From positions 1,357,199-1,421,198 of the forward strand of contig CAJINV010000016.1 of the NCBI GenBank assembly GCA_905178155.1: DNA of 64,000 bases, in the 5' to 3' direction. Origin of the DNA: Amoebophrya sp. A120 (lineage: Eukaryota; Sar; Dinophyceae; Syndiniales; Amoebophryaceae). A program made the position numbers and the translations under genes. The notes below the pieces were generated by a model. That model saw nothing but the letters and a program-made list of their open reading frames with translations, was not told the DNA's origin and did no database searches. Of this stretch, positions 10,901 to 19,929 are shown piece after piece. How positions within the stretch are numbered: the first letter of the stretch is position 1; each line of letters opens with the position of its first letter.

Positions 10901-13900
10901 CAGCTTTTTTGGTTTTTTTGTAATAGAAAATCGCGCGAACTTTTTTAGGTTTTTCCCTGAAGGAAAAAAATGCAAAAGCTCTCAGGTTTTTTCCCCAAAG
11001 AAAAAAATGCGAAGGCCTCGGCATTTTTCCTCCCTTTACAGAAATGCGGCACCCGGCAGCGCGTGTGGCTTCGCTTTGGCCTTTTTTTTTGCCTACTTTC
11101 TTGGCCCGGTCCTTTCAATTTTCTTCGCTTCATTCGCGATCTTTTTACTACCGTAGCCCGATTCAGATTCACCATGATTCTGATTCTCATTCGCGACGTT
11201 TCTGATTCTGATTCACAACATGTGGCCTCCACAAGCCAAATAGCTTACAACATGTGGCCTCCACAAGCCAAATAGAGTTTTGCTCTACGCAATATCCACA
11301 AAGGGCCAGCTGTAATCGGGGCGCTGAAGCTCCTCAACGCTCATCATCGTCGGACTCTGGGTCTTGGGGCCGCGCTCGCGAACTCCGGCGGCTGCTGCTT
11401 CATCCGGCTGCTGGCCGCCGCTCTCGTTGGTGAAGGAGTGCCTAAGTCGTGCCGAGGGAGAGGAGCGGCGCCACACATGGCGCCAGTGGCTGCGCCAATG
11501 AGTTCAGCAGCCCCATTAACTTCATACGTTTCGGCTTTGCCTAGAAGCCGCTGCAACGCCTTCGCCGGCACTTGCATCCAAGCAAGGCCAACACGGCCCG
11601 CGCGGGGGCGCCTGCCTGGTTGTCGGCCGGCGGCCGGTCCGGCTGGCAGAAGCCAGGAAGGGCTCGCGGGCTGAGGCAGGCCCTCGCCCCAGGTCCAAGA
11701 CTGCCTTGGATGCCAATCATAGACGCACACACGTGGCAGTCCCCTGGGCTTTGGCGGTAGAAGCGAAGGGAAACTGACTGAAGCAATTCTGCTTGCCACC
11801 AAACCACCCAAGACCAGCAAGAGACGAGAAAAAACGAAGCCGGGTCCGCCCGTGTCACGCGCGTGACACGGTGGCCCTGTCTGTGATCTAGAGAAGCAGG
11901 GCAGCATCCCCCTCGCGCCAAGGGGCGCGCCTGCGCGTGCGAAAGCAATGCGCCACGACAATGGGCTGACGAGGCGCCCGGCTGTGGCCAAGCGGCGCCG
12001 GCAGGCGGCCAACCAATGGGAGGCCGGCAGTTGGTTGCTTGCCCTCCCGGGTGAGGCCGGCCGTGCCTGCCGCCCACAAGGGAGGAGGGCCAGAATAGCA
12101 GTCCGCCGCGCAGAAAGCAAGGCCGGGCCCGTGCCTGGCTGCCACAGAAACAAAGAAAGGAACAGCGGCAAGGCCAGCACACTGCCTTCTTACAGAGGCA
12201 GCCCCGCTGAAGGTCCCAACCTGTCAGAGCAGGCACTGAACCGCCGGGGCGGCGGAAATGCAGGGGCAGACGGGGCGCCTGCAATGCTTCGAACCGGGCT
12301 GCGGACAAGACGCCGGCGCGCCTGCGACAAAACGAAAGCGGGCACAGATAGGCCCGACACAAGTGTGGCGCTGCGGCACTTCGCGTCCATATATGCAAGG
12401 GGAGGCCGGCAAAGGGATAAGGGGCAAACGGGCGGCGCCCGAACGTCAACGCCAGCCGCGGCCCGCATTGCGCGCCACAAAAATGCGCCAAATACGGCAG
12501 CGGGCGCCGCGTCTCGAGGAAGCTGCTTTGCGATGGCCCGGCTCGACGCCTTGTGTGCCCCTCTTCCCTGCAACCACAATGAGGGGCGCCGGCGTTGTGG
12601 GAATTGCCTCCGCCTTACATTCCCGAGGCCATTTCTGAGACATTTTTAAAGATGGCGGGATCACGGGCGTGGCAGTGCATAAGAAGCGCGTGCCCGGGGG
12701 TTAGCTCGTGGATTTCCGCATGGTCTTTCACCTGATGTTGTCATGCGGAGGAAAGTAATCGCACAATGTTGATCAGAGCGTGATCGAGTTTGACTTTCAA
12801 CATCAAGAAGTGAGACCTGGAAAAACAAAGGTCTGTCATGCAGCTACTCAGCGCGACCAGTTGTCATGTTGATGTTTAGCATAAGTAGCAGAAGCTGCAC
12901 TCTAATCTACCTGAAAAGCGCTCGCAATGACCCCTCGTTCGCTCGCCACCACGATGAATTCCTCGTCCATCCAGTAGAAACACGGCCGGATCTATCCACA
13001 AGGAACTGACCATCCCCATCCAATTTGTCATGCGCCACATGTATGAAGTCCTGTGTTTGTCATGCCTAAAATGCACGAGGATGCTTGTTTTTTCCTGGAT
13101 AGGATCCCGTGCCTATCCCGAATTGCGAACGCATCTCCCGTCCCAAGCGTCCCGACCATCGCAAACCCGCCATCCCAGTCCTTCGCTGCTTCCTGTAAGA
13201 CGAACCCTAAGTCCAAATTCTCCTCCACCAGCTCCTGACACTTCTTCGCGACATGTCCCTGCGAGCTAAAGTTCACGTACCTTCTGTTGTGCTCCGCGTC
13301 CAGCTCCTGTCCGATGATCTCCAGGCAGGTCACCGTGTCGGATTTCGCCCGTGGGTGCTGGCCGGACTCGACCAAACGGTCGAACAAGTAGTCGGAATTC
13401 GTCAAATTGAAGTTCCCGGCCAGTAGCGCGCATTTGCTCCGCCAATTGGATTCGCGCAAAAAGGGGTGTAGTTGGTCAATGGAGTGAGAACCGAAAGTCC
13501 CGTACCGCACGTGTCCCAAATACAACTCACCTACGAATGACTTCTGCGACTCCGGCACCGTGGTTTCGAACAGATGTTCAATCGCGTTTTTGTCGCAGGA
13601 TTTGCACACATCGACGTATGGTTCCCCCGGATCCGCGTCGGTTCTCACACAGGCAATCCCCGCGCCGTCCTGTCCCCGGTTCCGTTGCTTCTCGAGCATG
13701 ACATACATCAAATCCACCCCGACCTTGCTGTCGATGCCGTACTTTTTCTGGTAGTACTCCTGCGGCTTCCGTAGTTTGATCATCGCGATCCCGCACTCGT
13801 TATGAACTGCAAAAGTATCGCACTCGTATAAATGCATTTGATTTCCATTTCCTCAGCATGAGAAATAAAATTTGTAATGCTGATCTGCCTCAAGAAAAAG

Positions 13901-16900
13901 ATTTGTAACGCATGATTGCAATACGAGTACGATACTTTTGCACAGGATACTCGTGTTTGGGCCGGTCGTCCGCGATTTCCGTTGTGGATTTCCCGATTTG
14001 ATAAGGAGCCGCTTCAGAATCGGTGGTGGGTTCCTTCGTGGAGATGGAGGAAGCGGGCTGTTTGGAAGAAGATTTGGAAGCTATTCCCTGCTCCCCCGCG
14101 ACGATACTAGCCACCGTTTCCACACCGAGGTCCGAACAGCACTTAATCACCTGGATCAAGGCTTTCCGCTCCAATGCTTGGACTTTGTCCCGGACTGTGA
14201 CACAAGTATCCTTCTCCGGATCGATCCCCGAAGCGATTTTTTGCAGAATCACCGGCCCCTCGTCATACCCCCCGTTCGTGACAAAATGCACCGTGCAGCC
14301 GGATTCGGTTCTTTTATTGTCCAAAACGGCTTGGTGCACGTGATCGCCGTACATGCCCTTCCCGCCGAACTCGGGGAGCAAACTCGGGTGCACGTTGATC
14401 ACTTTGTTCTGAAGTTGTTCGGGAATGAGGAATTTGCACATGTAGCCGGCGAGGACGATCAAGTCGACTTGGTAGTTGGAATTGAGGATTTCGATCACGT
14501 CTTGCGACATTTTTTCCCATTTATCCTCATCTGTAGCATTTCCTTTGTACTTCCTGCTCTCCACAACATGGACCGGAATCCCAGCTTTCTCCGCCCGTTG
14601 AATTCCCTTCGCGTCTTTCCGCGAAGCGATGACGACGGAAACGGAGCAGGAGGGAAGGGTTTTGTCTTCGATTTTGTCCAAAATGTTTTGCAAGGTAGTA
14701 CCAGAACCGGAGAGGAGGACAGCCATGCGGAGGATCGGAGGTGCCGCAACTGCAACTTGCGCATCTACGTCAGAAATTTCGTCCGCTTTCTCGTAGAATC
14801 GCTTGATCGAAGTTGTGGTTGCTAGTCTTCCAGTCGCAATCGCACCGTTCTCCGACTCCGGACTGGTGGCAATCAAACCGGCCTTTTTCGTCGGAGATGG
14901 GATCTCCGAATCCGAGATGATCTGCAGCAGCGATTTTTTCTCACAACCAGCCTCCGCTTTCCTCGTTTTCAAAGCCCACTCGTAAGCGTTCCGGAACAAC
15001 TTCACCCACGGTGTGTAGCTCACGTTTTCATTCACCTCGGACGCGATGGTCGGCATGCCGCCACAGTTGTTGATCGGAACCTGCCAGGAGATGAAGCTCC
15101 TCTCCGGGTGCGGCATGAAGGCCAAATGCCGGCCGTCGGAAGAGAGAACACCAGCAACCCCGTTTTTCGACCCATTCGGGTTCATCGGGTACGTCTCCGT
15201 CGGCTTCCCCTCGTCGTCCACATAGGAGAAACACGGCTTGCACTTCTCACCAACAGCGTTGCCCTCCTGTTCAATCTCAAACTGCCCTTCCCCGTGGGAA
15301 ATCCAAACTCCTAAAACCGAATCAGTCAGCCCGTCTAACCAAACAGAGTTCGTCTTCGTTGTTTCCTCCGGTGCGTCTTCTTGGAAAGAGCATTTCACCG
15401 AGCAAAACCGGGACTCGAACCGGCCGGATTTGTTGTGCTTCAGTTTTACCCCCTGCCCGAGCCAATCCAGTTGGCTCATGAGTTGGCACCCGTTGCAAAT
15501 TCCCAGGGAAAACGTGTCGGGTCTGGATTTGAACAAATCAAACTGCTTCTTCAACGCTTCATCACAGTTGATTTTCATCGCCCAGCCGGTAGCGGAACCG
15601 AGCGTGTCCGCGAAAGAAAAACCGCCGACGAAAATCACACCCTGAAACCGGTTCAGTTGAATCTTTCCGGATTGCAGATCAGACATGGTGACGTCCCACG
15701 GCTCAAAACCGACTGCGGATAAAGCCCAGGACATCTCCCGTTCCCCGTTGGAACCTTCTTCGCGCAGAACAGCGACGGGGATTTTCGGCGATTCGTCGGT
15801 TGATTTCTTCAAAAAGTCGAAATCCAACTTCTCAAAGTTATCAATTTTGAACTTCGGTCCGGTTCTCGTCAGCAATCCCATCCTTTCCTCTTCCACACAG
15901 GTTTTCTCGCACTGCTGCTTCTCCAACTCGAACGAAGTGGACTCCCAGGTGTCGCGGAGTTGGCGCATGGAGGTTGCGGGGAGCAGCTCCTGTTCGCGCG
16001 TCGTTTTAACGATGATCACGTCGTCCTCTAATGTTCTTCCAACCGTGACGGCGTTCAATGCGTCAATGACTTCAAACGCGTCTTCGTCGTCAACTTCGAG
16101 GAGTAGACCGGGTGCTTCGGAAAACAGGAAACCGAGGGCCTGATGAGATGACGATGAATTTGATGTATCTATTTATATTTTTGCATTTCAACGAGCATTC
16201 TGACTTCAAGCATGCTTACTACACAACACTGCAAGAGAAATCATGCACCCGCATCTTCAATTCCAAATCTTACCTCCGATTCTGAGCAATTCACACTCAC
16301 GTCCGCCCCGAAGTTCCCCGCGAAACACATCTCCAGCAAACAGGTCAAAAACCCACCGTCGGAAATGTCGTGGACGGAAAGAATTTTGTCAAACACCTTG
16401 TCCGTCTGGAAAATTTCAAAAACCTTCTTCAACTTCTCCAAATCCACATCGCACGCCCCGCAAACGTTCCAGTCGTAGACCTGCGCGAGCGCCGTCCCGG
16501 CCAACTTCCACTTCATTTCCCCCTTCACCAAAGGGGAACTGGAATCGATTCTCTCCATCCCGAGATCCACAAAGAGAATCCGTGACCCCGCCTTCTTGAA
16601 CTCCGGCGTAATCTTTCTCCGCACGTCCGGCACCTTCGCGTAGCAGGTTAAGACCACCTCCCCCGGGCACTTCACGACGCCGTTGGTTTTCGTTCGCGTC
16701 GCCATGGATAACGAGTCCTTCCCGCCGTCGATTGCGAGGCCCAGGTACTCGATAGAGCTGCACAGGGCCTCACACACGTCGTACATTCGCGCCCCTTCGC
16801 CGGGAAACTTCGCCGGCCACATCCAATTCCCACTTGCGCGGACGTTGTCTAACCCACCTTCAATCTGTACGCCGATGAGATTCAAAACTGCCTCCGCAAC

Positions 16901-19900
16901 AGTGAGTTTCGCCTGCTTCTGGAGGTCGGAAATGGTCCCGGAAAGACCTTTTAGCGGCTGCTCCCCGATCGAAACCGCAGCGCCGTCCGTCGTTAACGGG
17001 GAATGCGCCACGACCGCACAATCCGCGAGAGGTGTGTATGGCGTTCTCAACTGTTACATAATTCTCAACTATTACATAAATTTGTGATGCAAGAATGGCA
17101 AAAGTGAAAGGGGTGACCTTGCGCGTCTTGCATGACAGATTCGGCCCAGATTCTCAGCCTGTTTGGCTCTTCGAGAATTTGATGTCATGCAAAGCAGCTT
17201 GATCGTGTCAATTCTGAGTGTAATTTTGCATGACAAAAAATCGTGTAACAGTTGAGAATGTAACATTTGAGAACGCCATAGTGTGTGCAGGGGTCCAACG
17301 CATTGCTGTTGCGCGACTAAGCCGGTGACGGAGCGGTCGACTTTGTTGGTTAAGAACCTCTTCGACCCGACGGAAATCAAGCGTAAAATGCGATCCAACG
17401 CCGCTCCGACGGAAGCGGTTGGGGAGGGTTTGACCGTGATGTTTTCACCAGATGAATCCTTCTCCGCCAACTCCGCCGCCAGGGACTTCGCTGGCACATC
17501 CGTCGGCGGCGTGCCGCAGAAGGGGAGCGGGGGTTGCAGACTGTCGATCGGGTAGGGGAATCGCGGTTTGATCCGGTCGGAGACAAAAGTTTTCTGCGGC
17601 ATCTTCCCCAAAACCGCTTCTAATGGTAAATCCACGATTTTCTCCTCCCCGTAGTGGACCACGATTTTTCCATCCCCCGTGATTTCCCCGACACAAGAGA
17701 AGGACAATTGCTCCCGTTTACAGATCTTTTCAAACAAATCCAGATTTTTGCTGTCTATCAACAACGCGTCGTTCTCCTGGAATTCCGCGACCCACAGCTC
17801 CAACGCCGTCATGGTGTTGTCGCCGATCAACATTTTGTCCAACTGGATCTTCGCCCCAGCTGGGTACGCGATTTCCTTCAAAACGTTCCCAGATCCCCCC
17901 GCGCCCTGGTCGTGGATGGACAAAATCGGATTTTTCTCCCCCAATTCCAAGCACGCCCGGATCACACACTCGCACTTCCGCGCCATCTCTGCGTCAGCTC
18001 GTTGCACCGCGTTGAAATCCAGCTCGGCTTTGTTGTCGCCCGCCACCATGGAGCTGGCCGCGCCACCGCCAACCCCGATCCGGTACGCCGGGCCGCCGAT
18101 TTTGATGATCAGGTTCCCCGGTGCTGGCTCGTGTTTTTTCACGTGCCGGTGGAGCATCCGGCCCAAACCGCCGGAAAACATAATCGGTTTGATCCACTCG
18201 ACGCGCTCGGTTGTGGGTTTATTTCCCCCAACATCTTCTTCTGAAGCAGGACTTTCGACGATCGATCCGTAACTCCTGGTAAACCCCGCAACCAGTGGTT
18301 CGCCGAACTTGTTCCCGTAGTCCGATGCGCCATTCGAGGCGGAGACCAAAATGTCCAGCGGTTTCGCCATGTTTTCCGGGTAAAGCGGCTCGTTTTTCGA
18401 CGTTTTATCGGAGATTGACAATTCGCTACACTTTTCCAACACTTCCTTTTCCCACACACAACCGGCGTAATTCTCCGTCTTCGGGAGATCTAAATTCCCC
18501 ACACAGTACCCCGCAATCCCCGCTTGCACGTACGCGCCGCAGCCCGTCGAGTGGTTGTCCCGGATCCGCCCGCCTGACCCCGTTTCCGCACCGGGAAGAG
18601 GGGCGATCCCGCAGGGGAAGTTGTGCGTCTCCGCGGTGAGGGTGATGTCTAAATCCTGTTCGGTCAATTTGTAGTATCCAAAGCAAATTTCCCGTACGCA
18701 CCACACAAATCGAAATCAATGCGGTCTCCGCATGACAAAATTTGCCTTCAATCCTACTCAGCATGACAGACAGCGAACTCTAAGTTAGCCAAGTTGTCAT
18801 GCAATTTGAAAGAGTACAGGAAATTTGTATTGCATATGTACGGAGCGGAGATCATCCCGTTTCCTCCCAGCGGCAGGGGGATTTTCACCTTCGCACCCCG
18901 CTGCGCGGAACTGTTGTCTTCGAACGCGATGGTGGAGCAATCGAGTTCCTCGTTTTTTTGCTTCAATTTGTACGCGTTTTTCACGATTTGGAACAAAGTT
19001 TTCTCCTTCTCAATACCGTCAATCATCATTTTCCCGCCGAAAAACCAATGTCGACTGTGCTCCGAATTCCCCTGCGCCAGGTCGAAGAGCTCGATGTCGG
19101 TCGGGTCCCGTTTCAGATTCTCGGTGTACAAGCTGTAGTAGTAGGAGAGGTCGTTCTCGTCAAAACCAAGGGACTGTTCCTCGGAGAAAGCTTTCAAAAC
19201 GGCGATCCCGGCATCCTTTGTACCCGCGGAGAGGACCCGGATGGATTTGACACCGGAGGAAGATGTGGAGGGGGTTGTGGTGTCAGAGTCGGTCGTCGCT
19301 TCAGAAGACGAGCTGGAGAACAGCGTAGCAGCAGCATCTTTGTCCTCAAACTCGTACACACATTCTGTCATGCGGTCGTGGACCAAGGACTCGAAAAATT
19401 TCTTCGCTGCAGCACCATCGCCAGCGCTTGAGGTCTCTGGTGCCTTCACCAGAAACCGTTTCGTCACTTCGATCCGCTCCACATCTGCTAGCCCGCACCC
19501 CTTCGCAATGCTCACCGAGTGCGTGCTCTGCGCGGAGGTGAATTGTTGCCGCGGCCCAACTTCGACGAGTATCCAGGAAAAAACACCCGTCGCCATCCAA
19601 TTTGTCATGCATAACACGCATAAAATCCAGTCTTTGTCATGCATAAAATGGATGGGGACGATGGGTTTCTTTCTGCGAATAACGAGGAAGCTGCTCGTAC
19701 TACTTCCACTGTTCTTTATCGAAGTTCCTGCACAGTTTGTGATTTGTAGGATTTTGTTCAAAATGTCGTTCGTTTCGTCAATGCCCAAAACGTGGTAACA
19801 GAGTTCAGATTCCAAAATTTCAAATCCGGCGGTGGAGACGGCGTTCTTCTGGGCGAAAGAAATAGGCGGTGCTTCGGCTTTGCGAAACAGCTTCAGGGAC

Positions 19901-19929
19901 TTCTTGATGTGCTCCACCATTGTGGGCAA
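1985..19929 (-). CDS. Five-enzyme de novo purine synthesis fusion PurL-PurN-PurF-PurD-PurM
   Basis: One reading frame encodes about 3,313 aa carrying purine steps 1-5 (PRPP to AIR). Domain order is PurL (about 1-1450), PurN (1512-1717), PurF (1771-2410), PurD (2414-2925) and PurM (2930-3313). Exons, shared 5-bp duplications included on both sides: 19929-19682, 19569-18837, 18674-17281, 17036-16274, 16139-13950, 13800-13102, 12992-12911, 8858-7337, 5804-5257, 5106-5064, 4740-4039, 3780-3544, 3264-3202, 2940-2390, 2211-1985. Removing 12 introners (each with one 5-bp copy) and two GT-AG introns gives 9,942 nt, exactly 3,314 codons. Linkers between enzymes are Ser/Thr/Ala-rich with no stop, and the PurL-PurN and PurF-PurD junctions each sit inside a single exon, so those fusions do not depend on intron calls. 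No transit peptide is obvious, so a cytosolic location is inferred. The fusion is certain at DNA level; whether the mature product stays intact is unknown. Confidence 0.93.
2212..2389. mobile_element. Introner, family C, in PurM
   Basis: 178 bp, TATGCATTGC...GCAATGCATA ends with the AAAGTATCGCACT-type core. Flanks GCCGA and TCCGC keep only the central CCG of a duplication. Removal joins FNCG to IGMAIFV of PurM. Confidence 0.85.
2941..3201. mobile_element. Introner, family A, in PurM
   Basis: 261 bp, TATCAAATG...CAATTCATG, inner arms GTCTGGGTTTGGAA and CTTCCAGACCCAGAC. Target duplication CCCGA on both sides. Removal restores [15 protein letters not shown] of PurM. Its interior is nearly the same as 47381-47654. 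Confidence 0.92.
3265..3543. mobile_element. Introner, family B, in PurM
   Basis: 279 bp with perfect TATCCTGAGTAAAAACGT ends. Target duplication GCGAA. Removal restores FLDYFATGKL. Near-identical to the copy at 30832-31110. Confidence 0.94.
3781..4038. mobile_element. Introner, family A, in PurM
   Basis: 258 bp, ends TATCAAATGTAAAAATGTCT in perfect inverted repeat. Target duplication TTGCC. Removal joins FLKQTA to RPGCEFGKE. The duplication allows a GC-AG splice. Confidence 0.94.
4741..5063. mobile_element. Introner, family D, in PurD
   Basis: 323 bp with TATCGCAAGG...CACAATA ends and arms containing CCTCCCCATA / TATGGGGAGG. Target duplication CATCA. Removal joins ETQAVM to PLLEGDF. Close relative of 27741-28062. 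Confidence 0.92.
5107..5256. mobile_element. Introner, family C, in PurD
   Basis: 150 bp, arms AAAAGTATCGTACTCGTA and TAGTACGATACTTTT. Duplication TGTAA/TGTAC (one mismatch). Removal restores VLEYNCRFGD. Confidence 0.92.
5970..7270. other. GC-rich island inside the composite introner
   Basis: Sharply GC-richer than the flanking exons, no gene seen. It encloses the AT-rich array at 6480-6810 and a stretch around 6860-7200 made of GC-rich low-order sequence. Similar in texture to the islands near 9-12.7, 44, 48.5 and 63 kb. Confidence 0.6.
6480..6810. repeat. Repeat array of a GGCTTCCGAAATATCTTTTT-like unit, partly inverted
   Basis: About eight variants of a TTCCGAAATATCTTTTTT unit of roughly 22-26 bp. 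The middle part (6625-6670) carries inverted copies (GATATTTCGGGAGATATTTC). Confidence 0.85.
9181..9200. repeat. Near-palindrome, GTGACACG-type
   Basis: CGCGTCACACGCGTGACACG followed by ATGGC. A related perfect palindrome followed by GTGGC lies at 11851-11870 in the same intron. Confidence 0.7.
10490..11035. repeat. Large inverted repeat built of tandem units inside the PurF intron
   Basis: Left arm 10490-10735 has tandem units of about 30 bp (GCGCGCGATTTTCTATTAC followed by an A-run). Right arm 10795-11035 carries the same units in reverse complement. The spacer is about 60 bp. Both strands would give the same short peptides, which shows the symmetry rather than coding. Confidence 0.9.
11215..11275. 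repeat. Tandem direct repeat, 29-bp unit, two copies
   Basis: ACAACATGTGGCCTCCACAA followed by GCCAAATAG occurs at 11215-11243 and again at 11247-11275 without change. Confidence 0.9.
11851..11870. repeat. Perfect 20-bp palindrome
   Basis: CGTGTCACGCGCGTGACACG equals its own reverse complement. A degenerate copy is at 9181-9200. Confidence 0.9.
12993..13101. mobile_element. Introner, family H, in PurF
   Basis: 109 bp, TATCCACAAGG...CCTGGATA with a CATCCAATTTGTCATGC arm. Duplication GGATC. Removal joins DRHGI to [11 protein letters not shown]. Confidence 0.92.
13801..13949. mobile_element. Introner, family C, at the PurN-PurF linker
   Basis: 149 bp, TATGAACTGC...CAGGATA with AAAAGTATCGCACTCGTATA arms. 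Duplication CTCGT. Removal joins DDRPKHE to CGIAMIKL, so the insertion site is right at the PurF catalytic Cys. Confidence 0.93.
14125..14735 (-). other. purN: PurN domain (GAR formyltransferase)
   Basis: Phosphoribosylglycinamide formyltransferase (step 3), folate-dependent. Motifs: [13 protein letters not shown] substrate loop, [25 protein letters not shown] with the catalytic His, and DEGPVILQ with the catalytic Asp. It lies in the same uninterrupted exon as the PurL glutaminase (about 95-residue linker) and is followed by a linker of about 55 residues into PurF. All catalytic residues I know for the family are present. About 205 aa, the family norm. Confidence 0.94.
16140..16273 (-). other. 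Conventional GT-AG intron in PurL
   Basis: Donor GAG|GTAAGA and acceptor CATCAG|GCC; 134 nt; joins NCSESE to [11 protein letters not shown] in phase 0. No terminal inverted repeats or duplication. Confidence 0.9.
17037..17280. mobile_element. Introner, family I, in PurL
   Basis: 244 bp, perfect TATGGCGTTCTCAA ends with TGTTACAT repeats. Duplication GTGTG. Removal joins DPCTP to [10 protein letters not shown]. Only copy of this family in the window. Confidence 0.92.
18675..18836. mobile_element. Introner, family F, in PurL
   Basis: 162 bp, arms AAATTTCCCGTAC and GTACAGGAAATTTG. Duplication TGTAG/TGTAC. Removal joins GMISAPY to [17 protein letters not shown]. Confidence 0.92.
19570..19681. 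mobile_element. Introner, family H, in PurL
   Basis: 112 bp, TATCCAGGAAAAAA...GCGAATA with ATCCAATTTGTCATGC arms. Duplication ACGAG. Removal restores [14 protein letters not shown]. Opposite orientation to 12993-13101. Confidence 0.92.

Larger units (their letters stand above)
8859..12910 (-). other. 4-kb GT-AG intron of the purine fusion containing a GC-rich island
   Basis: Donor CAG|GTAGAT at 12910 and acceptor TTTCCAG|ACC at 8859 join the PurF glutaminase and PRTase parts in phase 0. It is by far the largest ordinary intron here. Roughly 8,930-12,660 is GC-rich with no convincing gene, but holds an AT-rich inverted repeat array and short repeats listed separately. Confidence 0.8.
7735..13954 (-). 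other. purF: PurF domain (glutamine-PRPP amidotransferase)
   Basis: Amidophosphoribosyltransferase (step 1, the committed step). The Ntn-type glutaminase begins at [18 protein letters not shown]; Cys after KHE is the expected nucleophile. It continues with [26 protein letters not shown] and [10 protein letters not shown]. The PRTase half has [20 protein letters not shown] and [13 protein letters not shown] and ends TGDFPTIGG...FYEGR. Spacing and motifs resemble the PurF form I associate with Bacteroidetes rather than the Fe-S E. coli/Bacillus forms. A 4-kb GT-AG intron (8859-12910) splits the glutaminase from the PRTase part; the join is in phase 0. A missed micro-exon at that join cannot be excluded. 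Confidence 0.92.
14870..19929 (-). other. purL: PurL domain (FGAM synthetase with C-terminal glutaminase)
   Basis: Formylglycinamidine ribonucleotide synthetase (step 4: FGAR + Gln + ATP to FGAM), large single-chain type. Seen: [10 protein letters not shown] near the N-terminus; [12 protein letters not shown]; the [18 protein letters not shown] and [11 protein letters not shown] loops; [38 protein letters not shown] of the second half. The C-terminal class I glutaminase has [14 protein letters not shown] (nucleophile Cys near residue 1256) and FMPHPERSF (His/Glu). Length of about 1,400 aa is normal. The first methionine at 19929 gives a standard PurL N-terminal domain, so it is taken as the start of the whole fusion. 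Confidence 0.95.

Noticed and set aside
10548-10975. Lys-rich open frames on both strands with the same peptide
   Set aside because: The identity is produced by the inverted tandem array; repeat DNA, not genes.
11541-12649. Long open frames on both strands in the GC-rich island (up to 316 codons)
   Set aside because: They arise from scarcity of stop codons in GC-rich DNA, overlap on opposite strands and are Arg/Pro/Ala-rich without domains. The region lies within an intron.
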